A stretch of DNA of 64,000 nucleotides from NCBI RefSeq assembly GCF_018449515.1, contig NZ_JAAVUQ010000007.1, forward strand, positions 1 through 64,000, given 5' to 3'. The notes under the pieces are model-generated. The model saw only the letters and a list, made by a program, of their open reading frames with translations. It had not been told where the DNA came from and did no database searches. Within the stretch, counting starts at the first letter, position 1. Every line of letters starts with the position of its first letter. The stretch is from Caballeronia sp. dw_19. GTDB taxonomy: Bacteria; Pseudomonadota; Gammaproteobacteria; Burkholderiales; Burkholderiaceae. The translations under genes were made by a program, and so were the position numbers. Of this stretch, positions 1-8,461 are shown one piece after another.

Positions 1-87
1 TGACCCCCGACCGCTAACGCAGAAACCACCAACCCCGACACCAACCCCAACCACTACGACCACCCCCGAGTGCGAACGAAACCAAAC
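1..87. repeat. C-rich flank of a probable third copy of the 0.9-kb repeat element
   Basis: The first bases consist of imperfect units of the form CCCCGACCGCTAAC / CCAACCCCGAC, followed by a stretch containing GTGCGAACGAAACCAA. Both match the outer flank of the complete element near 63.56-63.72 kb, which has the same CCCCGACCGCTAAC units and then GTGCGAACGAAAACCAA. I infer that the body of another copy lies just outside the left edge. No gene is visible here, and the neighbouring ABC ATPase gene ends immediately beside it. Confidence 0.55.
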
Positions 88-789
88 CTACACACTCAGA
101 CCATTCACAAGGCGCCCTGCTTCTATTGTCACCGTCGCATCGCATCGCTCGGCCAGTTCGGTATCATGCGTAACGAGGATGAGCGTAGCGCCATTGCGCC
201 GGTTCATCTCGAACATCAGGTCAATGATTGCATAACCTGTTGCCGCATCAAGACTGCCAGTGGGTTCATCGGCGAAAAGCACCGCCGGATGCGTGACAAA
301 CGCGCGCGCAAGCGCCACGCGTTGTTGCTCGCCGCCGGATAACAGCTTGGGATAGTGCCCAGTCCGCTGACCGAGGCCGACTTGTTCAAGCAGGTCACGT
401 GCACGAATCACGATCTCCTTGTGCGGCACGTCGCCGCGCAATTCCAGCGGCAACATCACGTTCTCGAGTGCGCTCAGATGCGGCATCAACTGGAACGACT
501 GGAACACGAATCCCACCGAGCCGCTGCGCAATGCCGCGCGTTCGTCTTCGTTCAGCGCGCCCAGGTCGCGCCCGAGCAAGCGAACCGTGCCCGCCGTCGC
601 GCTGTCCAATCCCGCAAGCAGACCGAGCAGCGTGGACTTGCCGGACCCCGATGCGCCGACTATGGCGACACTGCTGCCCTTTTCGATCGACAGGTCGATC
701 TGATCGAGGATGATCAATTCGCCCGTCGCGTCCTTCACCCGCTTGCTTAAACCCCGTACTTCAATGACTGGTTCGATATTGTTTTGCAT
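88..789 (-). CDS. ybbA: ABC transporter ATP-binding protein, YbbA/LolD family
   Basis: This is a 233-residue ATPase subunit of the LolD/MacB/YbbA group, which energises lipoprotein- or macrolide-type membrane exporters from the cytoplasmic face. Visible motifs are Walker [10 protein letters not shown], signature [15 protein letters not shown] and Walker [10 protein letters not shown], followed by the H-loop region LVTHD. I start at ATG 789 ([13 protein letters not shown]); the longer frame to 855 would run into the divergent esterase gene. The divergent pairing with a TesA-like esterase is the arrangement known for ybbA/tesA in enterobacteria. The permease partner normally expected downstream is not in the window; instead the gene ends at the flank of a repeat element. 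YbbA is favoured over LolD from this context, not from sequence alone. Confidence 0.85.
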   Translation of the reverse strand: MQNNIEPVIEVRGLSKRVKDATGELIILDQIDLSIEKGSSVAIVGASGSGKSTLLGLLAGLDSATAGTVRLLGRDLGALNEDERAALRSGSVGFVFQSFQLMPHLSALENVMLPLELRGDVPHKEIVIRARDLLEQVGLGQRTGHYPKLLSGGEQQRVALARAFVTHPAVLFADEPTGSLDAATGYAIIDLMFEMNRRNGATLILVTHDTELAERCDATVTIEAGRLVNGLSV

Positions 790-802
790 GGAGAGACTTA
801 AG

Positions 803-1492
803 GTGAACTGGACAACGCGCGCCACGCTGGCACCGCTGGCATTGGTTGCATGCATGAGCGCTACGCCGGCTTATGCGGCGCAAGACGCGGCTGTGGCTAC
901 GATTGCAGCGACCGCCACGGCCACAGCCCGCAAACCGTCGATCGTGGTCCTCGGCGACAGCATTTCCGCGGAATACGGCCTGCCCCGCGATACAGGCTGG
1001 GTAGCGTTGCTGCGCTCGAAGCTTCCGCAAGAGCACTTCGATTATAGCGTCGCCAATTCAAGCATCAGCGGCGACACCACCAGCGGCGGCCTCGCCCGCC
1101 TGCCCGCTGCGCTCAACCGGCTCAAGCCGAACATAGTCATTGTGGAACTCGGCGCCAACGACGCGCTGCGCGGCGTGCCGCTCGCGACCACCGAGGCGAA
1201 CTTGCGGACCATCATCGAGAAATCACAGGCCGCCAACGCGAAAGTTTTACTCGTGGGGATGTACGTTCCGCCTAACTATGGCCCCGACTATTCGCAAAAG
1301 TTTCACGGCGTCTATGAACAATTGTCCAAAGAAAAACAGGTGCCGCTCGTCCCGTTCCTGCTGGCTGGCATTGAAAACAAGCCCGAAATGTTTCAGGCAG
1401 ATCAGATTCATCCGACCCCTCAGGCCCAGCCTTTGCTATTGAACAACGTCTGGCCAGTTTTAAGACCTTTGCTGGGCGCGCCATCGAAATGA
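803..1492 (+). CDS. tesA: Secreted GDSL esterase / arylesterase (TesA-like)
   Basis: This is an SGNH/GDSL hydrolase of the TesA (thioesterase I / lysophospholipase L1) family, expected in the periplasm. It has a signal-peptide-like start (charged start, hydrophobic LAPLALVACMSA, then TPAYA-A), block I VVLGDSISAEYG with the nucleophilic Ser, an ELGANDALRG block III and a C-terminal DQIHPT with the catalytic Asp and His. I prefer GTG 803 because GGAGAG lies 7 bases upstream; ATG 788 in the same frame is the alternative and would overlap the start codon of the divergent ABC gene by two bases. Family enzymes hydrolyse acyl-thioesters and aryl esters; the natural substrate here cannot be read from sequence. 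Confidence 0.85.
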   Translation: MNWTTRATLAPLALVACMSATPAYAAQDAAVATIAATATATARKPSIVVLGDSISAEYGLPRDTGWVALLRSKLPQEHFDYSVANSSISGDTTSGGLARLPAALNRLKPNIVIVELGANDALRGVPLATTEANLRTIIEKSQAANAKVLLVGMYVPPNYGPDYSQKFHGVYEQLSKEKQVPLVPFLLAGIENKPEMFQADQIHPTPQAQPLLLNNVWPVLRPLLGAPSK

Positions 1493-1657
1493 CGGGGGAT
1501 TTAACTGATTGAAGCAATTCATCGATATAACCCTGTCAGCGCGTCGCCTGGTTGGCTTTTAGCCATGCGCGGAATACGGCCACGATTCAGTAATCAAGAT
1601 TTTCGCGTAACCCTGAAAAACCCCGGCTCCGCTGTGAGCGCATTGAAAGGAGGTAAC

Positions 1658-1996
1658 GTGAAATATTTACCAATTCTCGCTTTGACCGTCGCGATCTCGG
1701 CTTGCGCCGCTCCGTCCCCTGGCGTTAGCCAGGTCGGCACGAGCCAGCAACCGCCGAAGGTTGTCGCACAATGTATCGCGCAGAAATGGGCCGATAAATC
1801 ACAGCAACAAGTGGTGTCTCAAGACACGCTCGCGAACGACATGGCATCCAATGTCTACGTTCCGGGTCAGCAACCGCCGGACGGCGCAGCTGCCATCGTT
1901 CGCCCCAACTATTCGGGCCCAGGTACATGGGTCGGTTTCCACACTGCGGGCTCGGCCGGCAGCGATGCTACCGGCGACATCCAGGCATGCCTCTAA
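1658..1996 (+). CDS. Small predicted lipoprotein, function unknown
   Basis: This encodes 112 residues. GTG 1658 is supported by a very strong ribosome-binding site (AAAGGAGGT, 4-5 bases upstream). The N-terminus KYLPILALTVAISACAAP is a lipoprotein signal with lipobox ISAC, so the mature protein should begin at Cys16. The rest is polar, with a conserved-looking segment around VAQCIAQKWADKSQQQV and a Gly/Pro-rich C-terminus; two further Cys could form a disulfide. Small lipoproteins of this layout are common in Burkholderia relatives; I cannot assign a function. It ends before a strong bidirectional terminator. Confidence 0.75.
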   Translation: MKYLPILALTVAISACAAPSPGVSQVGTSQQPPKVVAQCIAQKWADKSQQQVVSQDTLANDMASNVYVPGQQPPDGAAAIVRPNYSGPGTWVGFHTAGSAGSDATGDIQACL

Positions 1997-2073
1997 TCTC
2001 GGTGCAGGTCTCGTAACGCTTGCATCGGACGCCTTCTGTTATTTTCCTGGACTCTCAGAAGAAGCCCGATATG

Positions 2074-2110
2074 AAAAAACCCCGCTGGTTTTCACCGGCG
2101 GGGTTTTTTT
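2074..2110. terminator. Bidirectional rho-independent terminator
   Basis: A-run, GC-rich stem (CCCCGCTGG pairing with CCGGCGGGG, one G-T pair), six-base loop, then a T-run of seven. It lies between the end of the plus-strand lipoprotein gene and the end of the minus-strand ppiD gene, and its A-run/T-run symmetry serves both directions. Confidence 0.85.
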
Positions 2111-2134
2111 ATTGTGCGGATCAAATTGCACGGA

Positions 2135-4063
2135 TCATTGCGACTGATCGGACGTGGTGGGCACGTTGGTTATCTTCACCTTCGAGCGCGCCTTCAATGA
2201 CTCGAGGTACGACTCCATCTCGGCTTGCGCGTAGACCTGCGCGACTTGCTGCTGCGCGCCGGTAAGACGGTCCGCAGTCACCGGATCAGGCTTCTCGATA
2301 CCATTCACGCGATAGATAGCGTACCCGTCCGCGCCAAGATCGACGCCAACATAAGCCGGCAGCTTCGACGAATCGGCCTTGAAGATAGCGGCGAGCGCGG
2401 CGGGCGGCATGCCCTGCGCGTCGTTACGCGACACCTTCGATACCGACGAAAAACCGGCAGTCGAGTTCGACTTCTGCAGCTCGGCCAGCTTGGCTTCGCC
2501 ATCTTTGCGAGCGGCCTGGGCCGCTTCTTCCGCCACAACCTTCGTGCGCACCGCGTCCTTGATGGTGTCGAGTGCGGGCACGGCCGCCGCTTTATAGTCT
2601 GTCACACGGCCTGCGATCAGCGTGCTGTTGCCGATATCGATAGCCTGCGTGTTGTTGTGCTGCTTCACCGCGTCCGGCGCGAATATGGCTGCGAGGAACT
2701 TCGAATTGTTCAGCGGGCTGTCAGGCGGCAGCTTCGGATCCGGCTTCGATCCAAGCGTCGCAGTCTGGATTTGCAGCTTGTATTTGTCGGCGGCGGGTTG
2801 CAGCGACTTCGACTGTTCGTACACCGTCGAGGTGAAGCCTTCCGCGTCGTCAGCCAGGCTTTTCGCCGCTTGCTGCGCGACCACTTCCTTCGTGATTGCG
2901 TCTTTCACTTCGTCGAACGGCTGCGTAACGGACGGCTTCACGTCGGTTGCTTCGATGATGTGATAACCGAAATCCGTCTGCACAATCCCACTGATTTCGC
3001 CCTTCTTCAGGCCGAACGCGGCGTCGTCGAATGCCTGGCCGCCAGCGATCATGCCGCGGCTGAAATACCCCAGGTCACCGCCTTTTGCCGCCGATCCCGG
3101 GTCCTGCGAATTCTTCTCCGCAATCTCCGCGAACTGGTCCGGATGCGCCTTGACTTGCGCGAGCAGTGTTTCGGCTTGTTGCTTGGCCTTCGCTTTGTCG
3201 GCGGCGCTTGCGTCTTTCGGCGCCGTGATCAGGATGTGGCTGACCCGCACTTGCGCCTGCGTCTTGAAGCGCGCGATGTTGTCGTCGTAGTACTTCTTGA
3301 GGTCCGCGTCAGACGGCTTGAGTGCTGCCGACAACGTAGCCGGCGACATCACCAGATACTGGATGGTCGCAGATTCGGGCGTGGCGAACTCAGCACTGTG
3401 CGCGTCGTAATACGACTTCACTTGCGCGTCGGTGGGCTGGATCTTTGCGGTGTAGTCGACGGTACGGAGCGCGAGACCTTGAACGTCGCGGCGCTGCTCG
3501 GCGATCTCGGTCAGCGTTTGCGCCAAGGTCTTCGACGTGAACGCCGTGGACTGGATGCTCGCCGGAATCTGGTCCGAAGCCAGGCCATAACGTACGCGCT
3601 CGTCGTACTGCTCAGGCGTCATGCCCTGCATCGCGAGCAATTGCTTGTACTGGTCCACGTCAATGGAGCCGTCAGGCTTGCGCAGCGAAGCGATGGTCGG
3701 ATCGGCCAGCAATGCACGGCGTACCGCTGCGTCGGAGGCGGTCAGGTGAAGGCGCTGGGTTTCGTCGGCGAGCATGCGCTGTTGCACGAGGCTGTCGATC
3801 AGCGACGCGCGCATTTCCGGCGTTTCGAACATCTTCGGGTCGAACTGGGCGCCGAGCATCTGCCGCGCGCGATCGACTTGCTGACGCATCGCGCCGTCGT
3901 ACTCGACACGCGTGATCTTGTGGCCGTTGACGCTGGCGACGTTGGCGTTTTCGTCGAAGAAACTGCTGAAGCCCTGGATACCCACAATTCCCAATCCTGG
4001 CACGACGATCAGGATCAACAGGGCCATCATCAGGCGTTGGTGATTACGGAAAAAGTCGAGCAT
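2135..4063 (-). CDS. ppiD: Peptidyl-prolyl cis-trans isomerase D (periplasmic folding factor)
   Basis: This is a 642-residue, membrane-anchored periplasmic chaperone/foldase that assists outer-membrane and secreted protein folding near the Sec translocon. It has a short cytoplasmic start, one transmembrane segment (about residues 12-30, MALLILIVVPGLGIVGI), a SurA-N-like chaperone domain (about 35-190) and a parvulin-type rotamase domain (about 270-370; VSHILI, GGDLGYFSRG, FGYHIIEATD). A second PPIase-like/C-terminal region follows. The length is normal for PpiD. The start at 4063 gives the expected N-in anchor. It is followed by a terminator and preceded by tRNA-Asp, an arrangement common in Burkholderia relatives, though the usual upstream protease gene lon is replaced here by an MFS gene. 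Confidence 0.93.
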   Translation of the reverse strand: MLDFFRNHQRLMMALLILIVVPGLGIVGIQGFSSFFDENANVASVNGHKITRVEYDGAMRQQVDRARQMLGAQFDPKMFETPEMRASLIDSLVQQRMLADETQRLHLTASDAAVRRALLADPTIASLRKPDGSIDVDQYKQLLAMQGMTPEQYDERVRYGLASDQIPASIQSTAFTSKTLAQTLTEIAEQRRDVQGLALRTVDYTAKIQPTDAQVKSYYDAHSAEFATPESATIQYLVMSPATLSAALKPSDADLKKYYDDNIARFKTQAQVRVSHILITAPKDASAADKAKAKQQAETLLAQVKAHPDQFAEIAEKNSQDPGSAAKGGDLGYFSRGMIAGGQAFDDAAFGLKKGEISGIVQTDFGYHIIEATDVKPSVTQPFDEVKDAITKEVVAQQAAKSLADDAEGFTSTVYEQSKSLQPAADKYKLQIQTATLGSKPDPKLPPDSPLNNSKFLAAIFAPDAVKQHNNTQAIDIGNSTLIAGRVTDYKAAAVPALDTIKDAVRTKVVAEEAAQAARKDGEAKLAELQKSNSTAGFSSVSKVSRNDAQGMPPAALAAIFKADSSKLPAYVGVDLGADGYAIYRVNGIEKPDPVTADRLTGAQQQVAQVYAQAEMESYLESLKARSKVKITNVPTTSDQSQ

Positions 4064-4113
4064 GCGTGACGATTCTGCCTAATACGAAACGCCCGATGTT
4101 ACAGCAGCGGGCA

Positions 4114-4142
4114 ATAAAAAAGGCGAACCGGAGTTCGCCTTT
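4114..4142 (-). terminator. Rho-independent terminator after tRNA-Asp
   Basis: A 10-bp perfect stem AAAGGCGAAC / GTTCGCCTTT with a four-base loop, followed on the minus strand by a T-run. It lies 11 bases beyond the CCA end of the tRNA and before ppiD. Confidence 0.8.
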
Positions 4143-4153
4143 CTCGTGAATGC

Positions 4154-4230
4154 TGGCGGAGTGGACGGGACTCGAACCCGCGACCCCCGGCGTGACAGGC
4201 CGGTATTCTAACCAACTGAACTACCACTCC
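4154..4230 (-). tRNA. tRNA-Asp (anticodon GTC), CCA encoded
   Basis: On the minus strand the sequence opens with GGAGTGG and closes with CCACTCC, a perfect 7-bp acceptor stem, then discriminator G and encoded CCA. The D-loop (AGTTCAGTTGGTTAGAA), the anticodon stem-loop CCGGCCT-GTC-ACGCCGG with anticodon GTC, and the T-arm GTCGCGGGTTCGAGTCCCG are all present. The length is 77 bases. Confidence 0.97.
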
Positions 4231-4583
4231 TTTTTTACATCTTTTGCAACGATCCAGGCCCGAGTCCGCGCAGCCGATTATTTCAATCATTTGCAACAAC
4301 CCGCGGGCCGATTGAACTGGAAAACGGTGTGCCGGAAGGTTTGATCAACACCCTGCCAGCCTTGTTCCACAACCGTTTGCTCAATCGGGGACGAAGTATA
4401 CAACGAAAAATCATACGATGCGAAATTTTCTCATGCGACGCAGCAAAGACTGCTTCCGCGAGAATCGCTCCAGTGGGATTCCACCGGGCCGCGAAGCTAA
4501 TCGCCGTTGGCACCCGCTGGGCCGTTGAAGCCCGTTGAGGCCGATAGCGACGGTGAAAAGAGAAGATTCCAATTAGCTCGCGG
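4231..4583. other. Non-coding gap upstream of tRNA-Asp
   Basis: About 350 bases between the tRNA and the 3' end of the MFS gene. I see no ORF with gene-like composition, no second tRNA and no clear consensus promoter. The promoter of tRNA-Asp should lie in the part nearest 4231-4300. Confidence 0.5.
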
Positions 4584-4619
4584 GGGGGGCATTTCATGGC
4601 CATCGCGAAATGCACCCCC
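4584..4619 (-). terminator. Hairpin downstream of the MFS gene, likely terminator
   Basis: GGGGGCATTTC pairs with GAAATGC(A)CCCCC across an 11-base loop, with one bulged A. It starts about 15 bases after the MFS stop codon. There is no U-run, so it may act as an mRNA 3' stabiliser or a weak terminator. Confidence 0.45.
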
Positions 4620-4634
4620 GGCACGAACGCTGCG

Positions 4635-5927
4635 TCAACGTCCCCCCACTCCCTGCGACGCGGCTACGTCGAGCGACGGGGCGCCCGGAATCTGAAGCGG
4701 CTCGATCTTGCCCACGATCACCAGATAACTGAACGCGCCGAGGAAACAGAAACCGCCCGCGACGATCAGCGGAATGGTGAACGACCCTTTGGTGAGTGCC
4801 AGCATGAGGCCGGTGAACGTGGTGATCACGATGCCCGCGAGGTTCGACGCAAAGTTCTGGATGCCGCCGATAGACGCGACATAATCCGGCGTGGGCGCCA
4901 CGTCGCCGGGAAGCGACCAGATGCTCGCAGCGGCGAATGCAAGGCTGCCATAAGCAATTCCAAACGATGCAAGCATCACATACGTGCTGGTCGTAAACGC
5001 CGACAGCGTGATGATCGACGAAAGCAGCATGCCGCCGACCATGCAGGTCTTGCGCGACTTCGTCAGGCTCCAGCCGCGCTTATAGAGCGCGTCCGAAACG
5101 ATGCCGCCGAGCCAGCCGCCCGGAATGGAAATGAGCGCGGGAATCATGCCAAGGGTGCCGAGCGACTTGAGCGAAAAACCGCGCGTCTGCACGAGATAAC
5201 TCGGGAACCACGTGATGAAAAAGTAGATCACGAAGTTCAGGCAGAAGAACCCGAGCATCATGCCCCACAGCGTGCGATGCCTGAAGAGCGAGGCCCACGT
5301 GACGTTCTGGCCAGACGTTTTTCCGCGCGGCGCAGGCGTTGTGTTTTCCGCGCCGGTCAGATCTCCACGCGACGGATTGCGGTAGATCAGGAACCAGCCA
5401 AGCACCCACAGCAGGCCGACCGCACCCGTCGCGACGAACGATGCTTCCCAGCCGAAGCCGCTGATGATCAGCGCGACAATCGGAATGGAGAGCGCCGAGC
5501 CGACCCGCGAGCCGCTATCGAAGATACTGGTAGCGAACGCGCGCTGCGCCGGTTTGAACCATTGCGCGACCAGCTTCGTACACGCCGGATAAGCGCCCGC
5601 TTCACCCATGCCGAGCATCAGGCGGCAGCCGAACATGCCCGCCACGCTCGTGGTCGCCGCCGTGAGCGCGGTGAACACCGACCACCAGCCAACCGCAAGC
5701 GGCAATGCAATGCGCGCGCCGGCTTTATCGACGAACCAGCCGAACGGCATTTGCATCAGCGCGTAGGTCCAGAAAAAGCCGCTCATCACGAGGCCCATTT
5801 GCGCCGGGCCAATGTTGAGCGCCTTCTCTATTTGAGGGGCGGCGACTGCGAGGTTCGCGCGATCGACATAGTTGATCGCGATTGCCAGGAAGCATAGAAA
5901 TATGACCATCCAACGCATCTTGCGCAT
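4635..5927 (-). CDS. MFS transporter, anion:cation symporter family
   Basis: This is a 430-residue inner-membrane permease with about 12 transmembrane segments, in the ACS branch of the major facilitator superfamily (relatives move sugar acids such as glucarate/galactonate, phthalate or other organic anions). The N-terminus has the family pattern NYVDRANLAVAAPQI, with GWFVDKAGAR in the first cytoplasmic loop and a matching half-repeat around WLGGIVSDALYKRG. AGGAG lies about 8 bases upstream of the ATG at 5927. It stands alone; no catabolic gene adjoins it, so the substrate is unknown. The tetronate operon 45 kb away has no obvious permease of its own, so a four-carbon acid sugar is one possibility, but that is speculation. 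Confidence 0.85.
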   Translation of the reverse strand: MRKMRWMVIFLCFLAIAINYVDRANLAVAAPQIEKALNIGPAQMGLVMSGFFWTYALMQMPFGWFVDKAGARIALPLAVGWWSVFTALTAATTSVAGMFGCRLMLGMGEAGAYPACTKLVAQWFKPAQRAFATSIFDSGSRVGSALSIPIVALIISGFGWEASFVATGAVGLLWVLGWFLIYRNPSRGDLTGAENTTPAPRGKTSGQNVTWASLFRHRTLWGMMLGFFCLNFVIYFFITWFPSYLVQTRGFSLKSLGTLGMIPALISIPGGWLGGIVSDALYKRGWSLTKSRKTCMVGGMLLSSIITLSAFTTSTYVMLASFGIAYGSLAFAAASIWSLPGDVAPTPDYVASIGGIQNFASNLAGIVITTFTGLMLALTKGSFTIPLIVAGGFCFLGAFSYLVIVGKIEPLQIPGAPSLDVAASQGVGGR

Positions 5928-6087
5928 GCTTTGTCTCCTCCGGTACGGCTCGTTTTTTATCTACGATGCTCGGGTCCTGGCGATGCGGCGAGTGAACGCA
6001 GCATCGGCCCGGTCAAGCATGGTGTGTGCGCTTGGCCGGGGCGTTACATGCTACTCGGTAAATGCGGGTGTTTGCACGGTCGGCGCT

Positions 6088-6113
6088 ATCGGTCAGGGTG
6101 TTCCCTGACCGAT
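6088..6113. other. Perfect 11-bp inverted repeat
   Basis: ATCGGTCAGGG-TGTT-CCCTGACCGAT is a perfect 11-bp stem with a four-base loop. It lies in the roughly 300-base gap between the MFS start and the 3' end of the flavoenzyme gene. It lacks a T-run in either direction. It could be a terminator without a U-tract for the flavoenzyme transcript, or an operator for the MFS gene. Nothing else is recognised in 5928-6225. Confidence 0.5.
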
Positions 6114-6225
6114 GCCCGAACTCTTACAACAAGAAAGCTTCATTGCATAGCAATGGCTGTTCGCGCCAACAAGCCGCATGCATGGCGACAACGGACGTCC
6201 TGATTTCAGTGCGATTTGTGTCCCC

Positions 6226-7473
6226 TCAGGACCCCTTGCATACCGCATGAAGCGCGTTGAGCCTTCGCACCGGATCGGCCACGTACGGATTCGATTCATC
6301 CCATGCGTAACCCGCCAGCACGGCGCTGATAAAACGCTGAATATGCGGTGTTTTATGCGGATAAAAGATGATGTCCTGCAACTCGCCGGTGTACCACCGC
6401 TCGACGAATGCACGGAACGTATCAATCCCTTTTCGTAGCGGCACATCGTACGCTGCCTGCCAGTCGGGCGTCTCTCCGTTGAGCTGCCGCTCGAGTGTTT
6501 GTACCGCCAGATGCGCGGAGCGCAGCGCGATGGTCACACCCGATGAAAACACCGGGTCAAGGAACTCGCCGGCATTACCGAGCAGCGCGTACCCGGGACC
6601 ATGCAGCCGCTCGACGTTGGCCGAATACCCGCCGATATGCCTTACCGGCATCAGGAACGGCGCCTCCCCGATGAGCCCATTGAGCGTCGGCTCCTGCTGG
6701 ATCAGCGCGCGCAGTTTTGCATCGCGTTCGTTCTCGGGACAGTCGAGGAAACTCGCTTCGGCTACGCACCCGACCGACGAGCGTCCGCCTGCCAGCGGAA
6801 TCATCCAGAACCATACATTGTGATGCTCCGGATGCGTCGCAACACAGATCTTGTTGCGGTCCGTCGCGCCTGCCGGGATGCCGTCTTGCACATGCGTAAA
6901 GATGGCCGCACGCGTGGGCATGCGAGTGGGCGCCTCGAGATTCAGGAGACGCGGCAATACACGGCCGAAGCCGCTTGCATCGAGTACAAAACGCGCTTGC
7001 ACCTGGTACTCGACTCCCGCTTCATCGATCACGTCCAGCACGGGCGCGGTGCCGGTTTGCATCGCCTGCACGGTGTGGCCGAAACGCACTTCGGCGCCCT
7101 GGTTTGCGGCGCAGCGGATCAGCAGATCGTCGAATACCGCGCGTTCGACCTGGTAGGTCGTGCCCCATCCCGGCGAATGTTTATCGCGGAAATCGAAGGA
7201 CGACGACTGGTCGCGATAAATAAAATGCGCGCCGTTCTTGTACTGGAACCCGGCCTCGACGACGGCCTGCAGCATGCCGGCCTCCTCAAGGTATGCCATG
7301 CTCTGCGGCAACAGGCTCTCGCCGACCGAAAAGCGCGGAAAATGCTGGCGTTCGAGCACGAGCACCGAACGGCCCGCCTTTCTGAGCAGCGCAGCCGCGA
7401 CCGCCCCCGAGGGGCCTGCGCCGATGATGGCTACATCGACGGTCGTGTCTTGTTTCGAAGAATCAGTATTCAA
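6226..7473 (-). CDS. FAD-dependent oxidoreductase, tryptophan-halogenase-like
   Basis: This is a flavoprotein of about 415 residues. A Rossmann FAD motif GAGPSGAVAAALLRKAG lies near the start, then PRFSVGESLLP (the VGES/VGEA segment of flavin halogenases and geranylgeranyl-reductase relatives). An exact WxWxIP pattern appears as WFWMIP, and LLGNAGEFLDPVFSSGVTIAL is the second FAD-contact region. WxWxIP together with GxGxxG is the classical flavin-dependent halogenase signature. I could not place the catalytic lysine, so a plain dehydrogenase is still possible. The start is uncertain: TTG 7473 has a GAGG about 7 bases upstream and gives a normal N-terminus; GTG 7524 has none. It faces the methyltransferase gene across a 163-base divergent region beside the polyene operon, so a tailoring step on the aryl head is plausible. 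Confidence 0.8.
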   Translation of the reverse strand: MNTDSSKQDTTVDVAIIGAGPSGAVAAALLRKAGRSVLVLERQHFPRFSVGESLLPQSMAYLEEAGMLQAVVEAGFQYKNGAHFIYRDQSSSFDFRDKHSPGWGTTYQVERAVFDDLLIRCAANQGAEVRFGHTVQAMQTGTAPVLDVIDEAGVEYQVQARFVLDASGFGRVLPRLLNLEAPTRMPTRAAIFTHVQDGIPAGATDRNKICVATHPEHHNVWFWMIPLAGGRSSVGCVAEASFLDCPENERDAKLRALIQQEPTLNGLIGEAPFLMPVRHIGGYSANVERLHGPGYALLGNAGEFLDPVFSSGVTIALRSAHLAVQTLERQLNGETPDWQAAYDVPLRKGIDTFRAFVERWYTGELQDIIFYPHKTPHIQRFISAVLAGYAWDESNPYVADPVRRLNALHAVCKGS

Positions 7474-7636
7474 GTGTGCCTCGCTTAGGCCCTGGGGCTG
7501 TCTGTGGAATTTCTTGCGGCGCACGTTGCTGGATCATTTCCGTGGATCAGTTGCCCGCTCTTGCTTCAATGCGTGTCATGCTTGCGATTACAATGACGTG
7601 CGCCCTGCTCGCATCCTTTGTTGCCGGAGAGAAATC
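7474..7636. promoter_or_regulatory. Divergent promoter region between flavoenzyme and methyltransferase
   Basis: A 163-base intergenic space from which both genes must be transcribed. I did not find a convincing -35/-10 pair on either strand; the call rests on gene orientation only. Confidence 0.35.
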
Positions 7637-8374
7637 GTGTCGTTATCCGAAATATCCAGCGTTGCATACGTGCCGGAGACAGCCTTCGGGCTCTGGTTTC
7701 TGCGTACCGCCACGTGGGAGCATCACGTGCTGCGCGTAGCGATCAATGATCTCAAGCGCCTGGTCGATACCACCCTGCCCGTGGCTCCGGTGATCGTCGA
7801 TGTGGGCTGCGGGCAAGGTCAGTCGTTCCGGCTGCTTGGCAACGCGTTCAGGGCCGGCCGGATCATCGGAGTCGATTTCCATGAGCCTTCGCTCGTGGAA
7901 GCCCGGAATGCGGCGCAGGCTTGCTCGCAGGACGGCGACTGGGCGACCGAGATCGAGTTGCTGCGCGGCGACTGCGCACGCCTGCCCTTGCCCGATGCAA
8001 GCGCCGACATCGTGTTCTGCCATCAGACCTTTCATCATCTCGTGGATCAAGACCGCTCCCTGAGTGAATTTCGCCGGGTACTGAAACCCGGCGGGGTTTT
8101 GCTGTTCGCTGAATCCACCGATGCGTATATCAAGTCCTGGGTGATCCGCTTGCTGTTTCGCCATCCCATGCATGTGCAAAAAAGCGCCGACGCTTACCTC
8201 GACATGATCCGCAACGCCGGCTTCGCATTCAGTTCACAAAACGTTTCCATGCCCTACCTGTGGTGGAGTCGTGCGGCGGACTTCGGGCTCCTTGAACGGC
8301 TTGGGTTGCATCGGCCGCTGCCGGGCAAGCGCCGTGAAACGCTGGTCAATGTGGCTGCGATCAAGGCCGGTTGA
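7637..8374 (+). CDS. Class I SAM-dependent methyltransferase
   Basis: This is a 245-residue cytosolic methyltransferase of the UbiE/Methyltransf_11 type. Motif I is VIVDVGCGQGQSFRLLG, followed by an acidic strand end GVDFHE, motif IV-like ADIVFCHQTFHHLVD and post-motif LKPGGVLLFAES. GTG 7637 is preceded by GGAGAG at 6-7 bases. It runs convergent to the last gene of the polyene operon and divergent from the halogenase-like gene. Aryl polyene loci of other bacteria often carry a methyltransferase that modifies the aromatic head group; this is the best guess here. Its small size excludes a fused partner domain. Confidence 0.82.
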   Translation: MSLSEISSVAYVPETAFGLWFLRTATWEHHVLRVAINDLKRLVDTTLPVAPVIVDVGCGQGQSFRLLGNAFRAGRIIGVDFHEPSLVEARNAAQACSQDGDWATEIELLRGDCARLPLPDASADIVFCHQTFHHLVDQDRSLSEFRRVLKPGGVLLFAESTDAYIKSWVIRLLFRHPMHVQKSADAYLDMIRNAGFAFSSQNVSMPYLWWSRAADFGLLERLGLHRPLPGKRRETLVNVAAIKAG

Positions 8375-8461
8375 ATCCACTGATCGCAGCTTGCTTCAAT
8401 TTCAGGGTTGACGCGCGCCAAGCACAACACCATCCCCACGCACTCGCAAGGCCACCGCTTT

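Noticed and set aside
2225..4069. 614-codon plus-strand open frame opposite ppiD
   Set aside because: It is antisense to a full, conserved ppiD and is Arg/Leu-rich in the manner of a GC-rich shadow frame; no start signal or domain.
4596..5897. 433-codon plus-strand frame opposite the MFS gene
   Set aside because: Mirror of a real membrane protein; composition (Arg, His, Glu rich) is typical of an antisense shadow.
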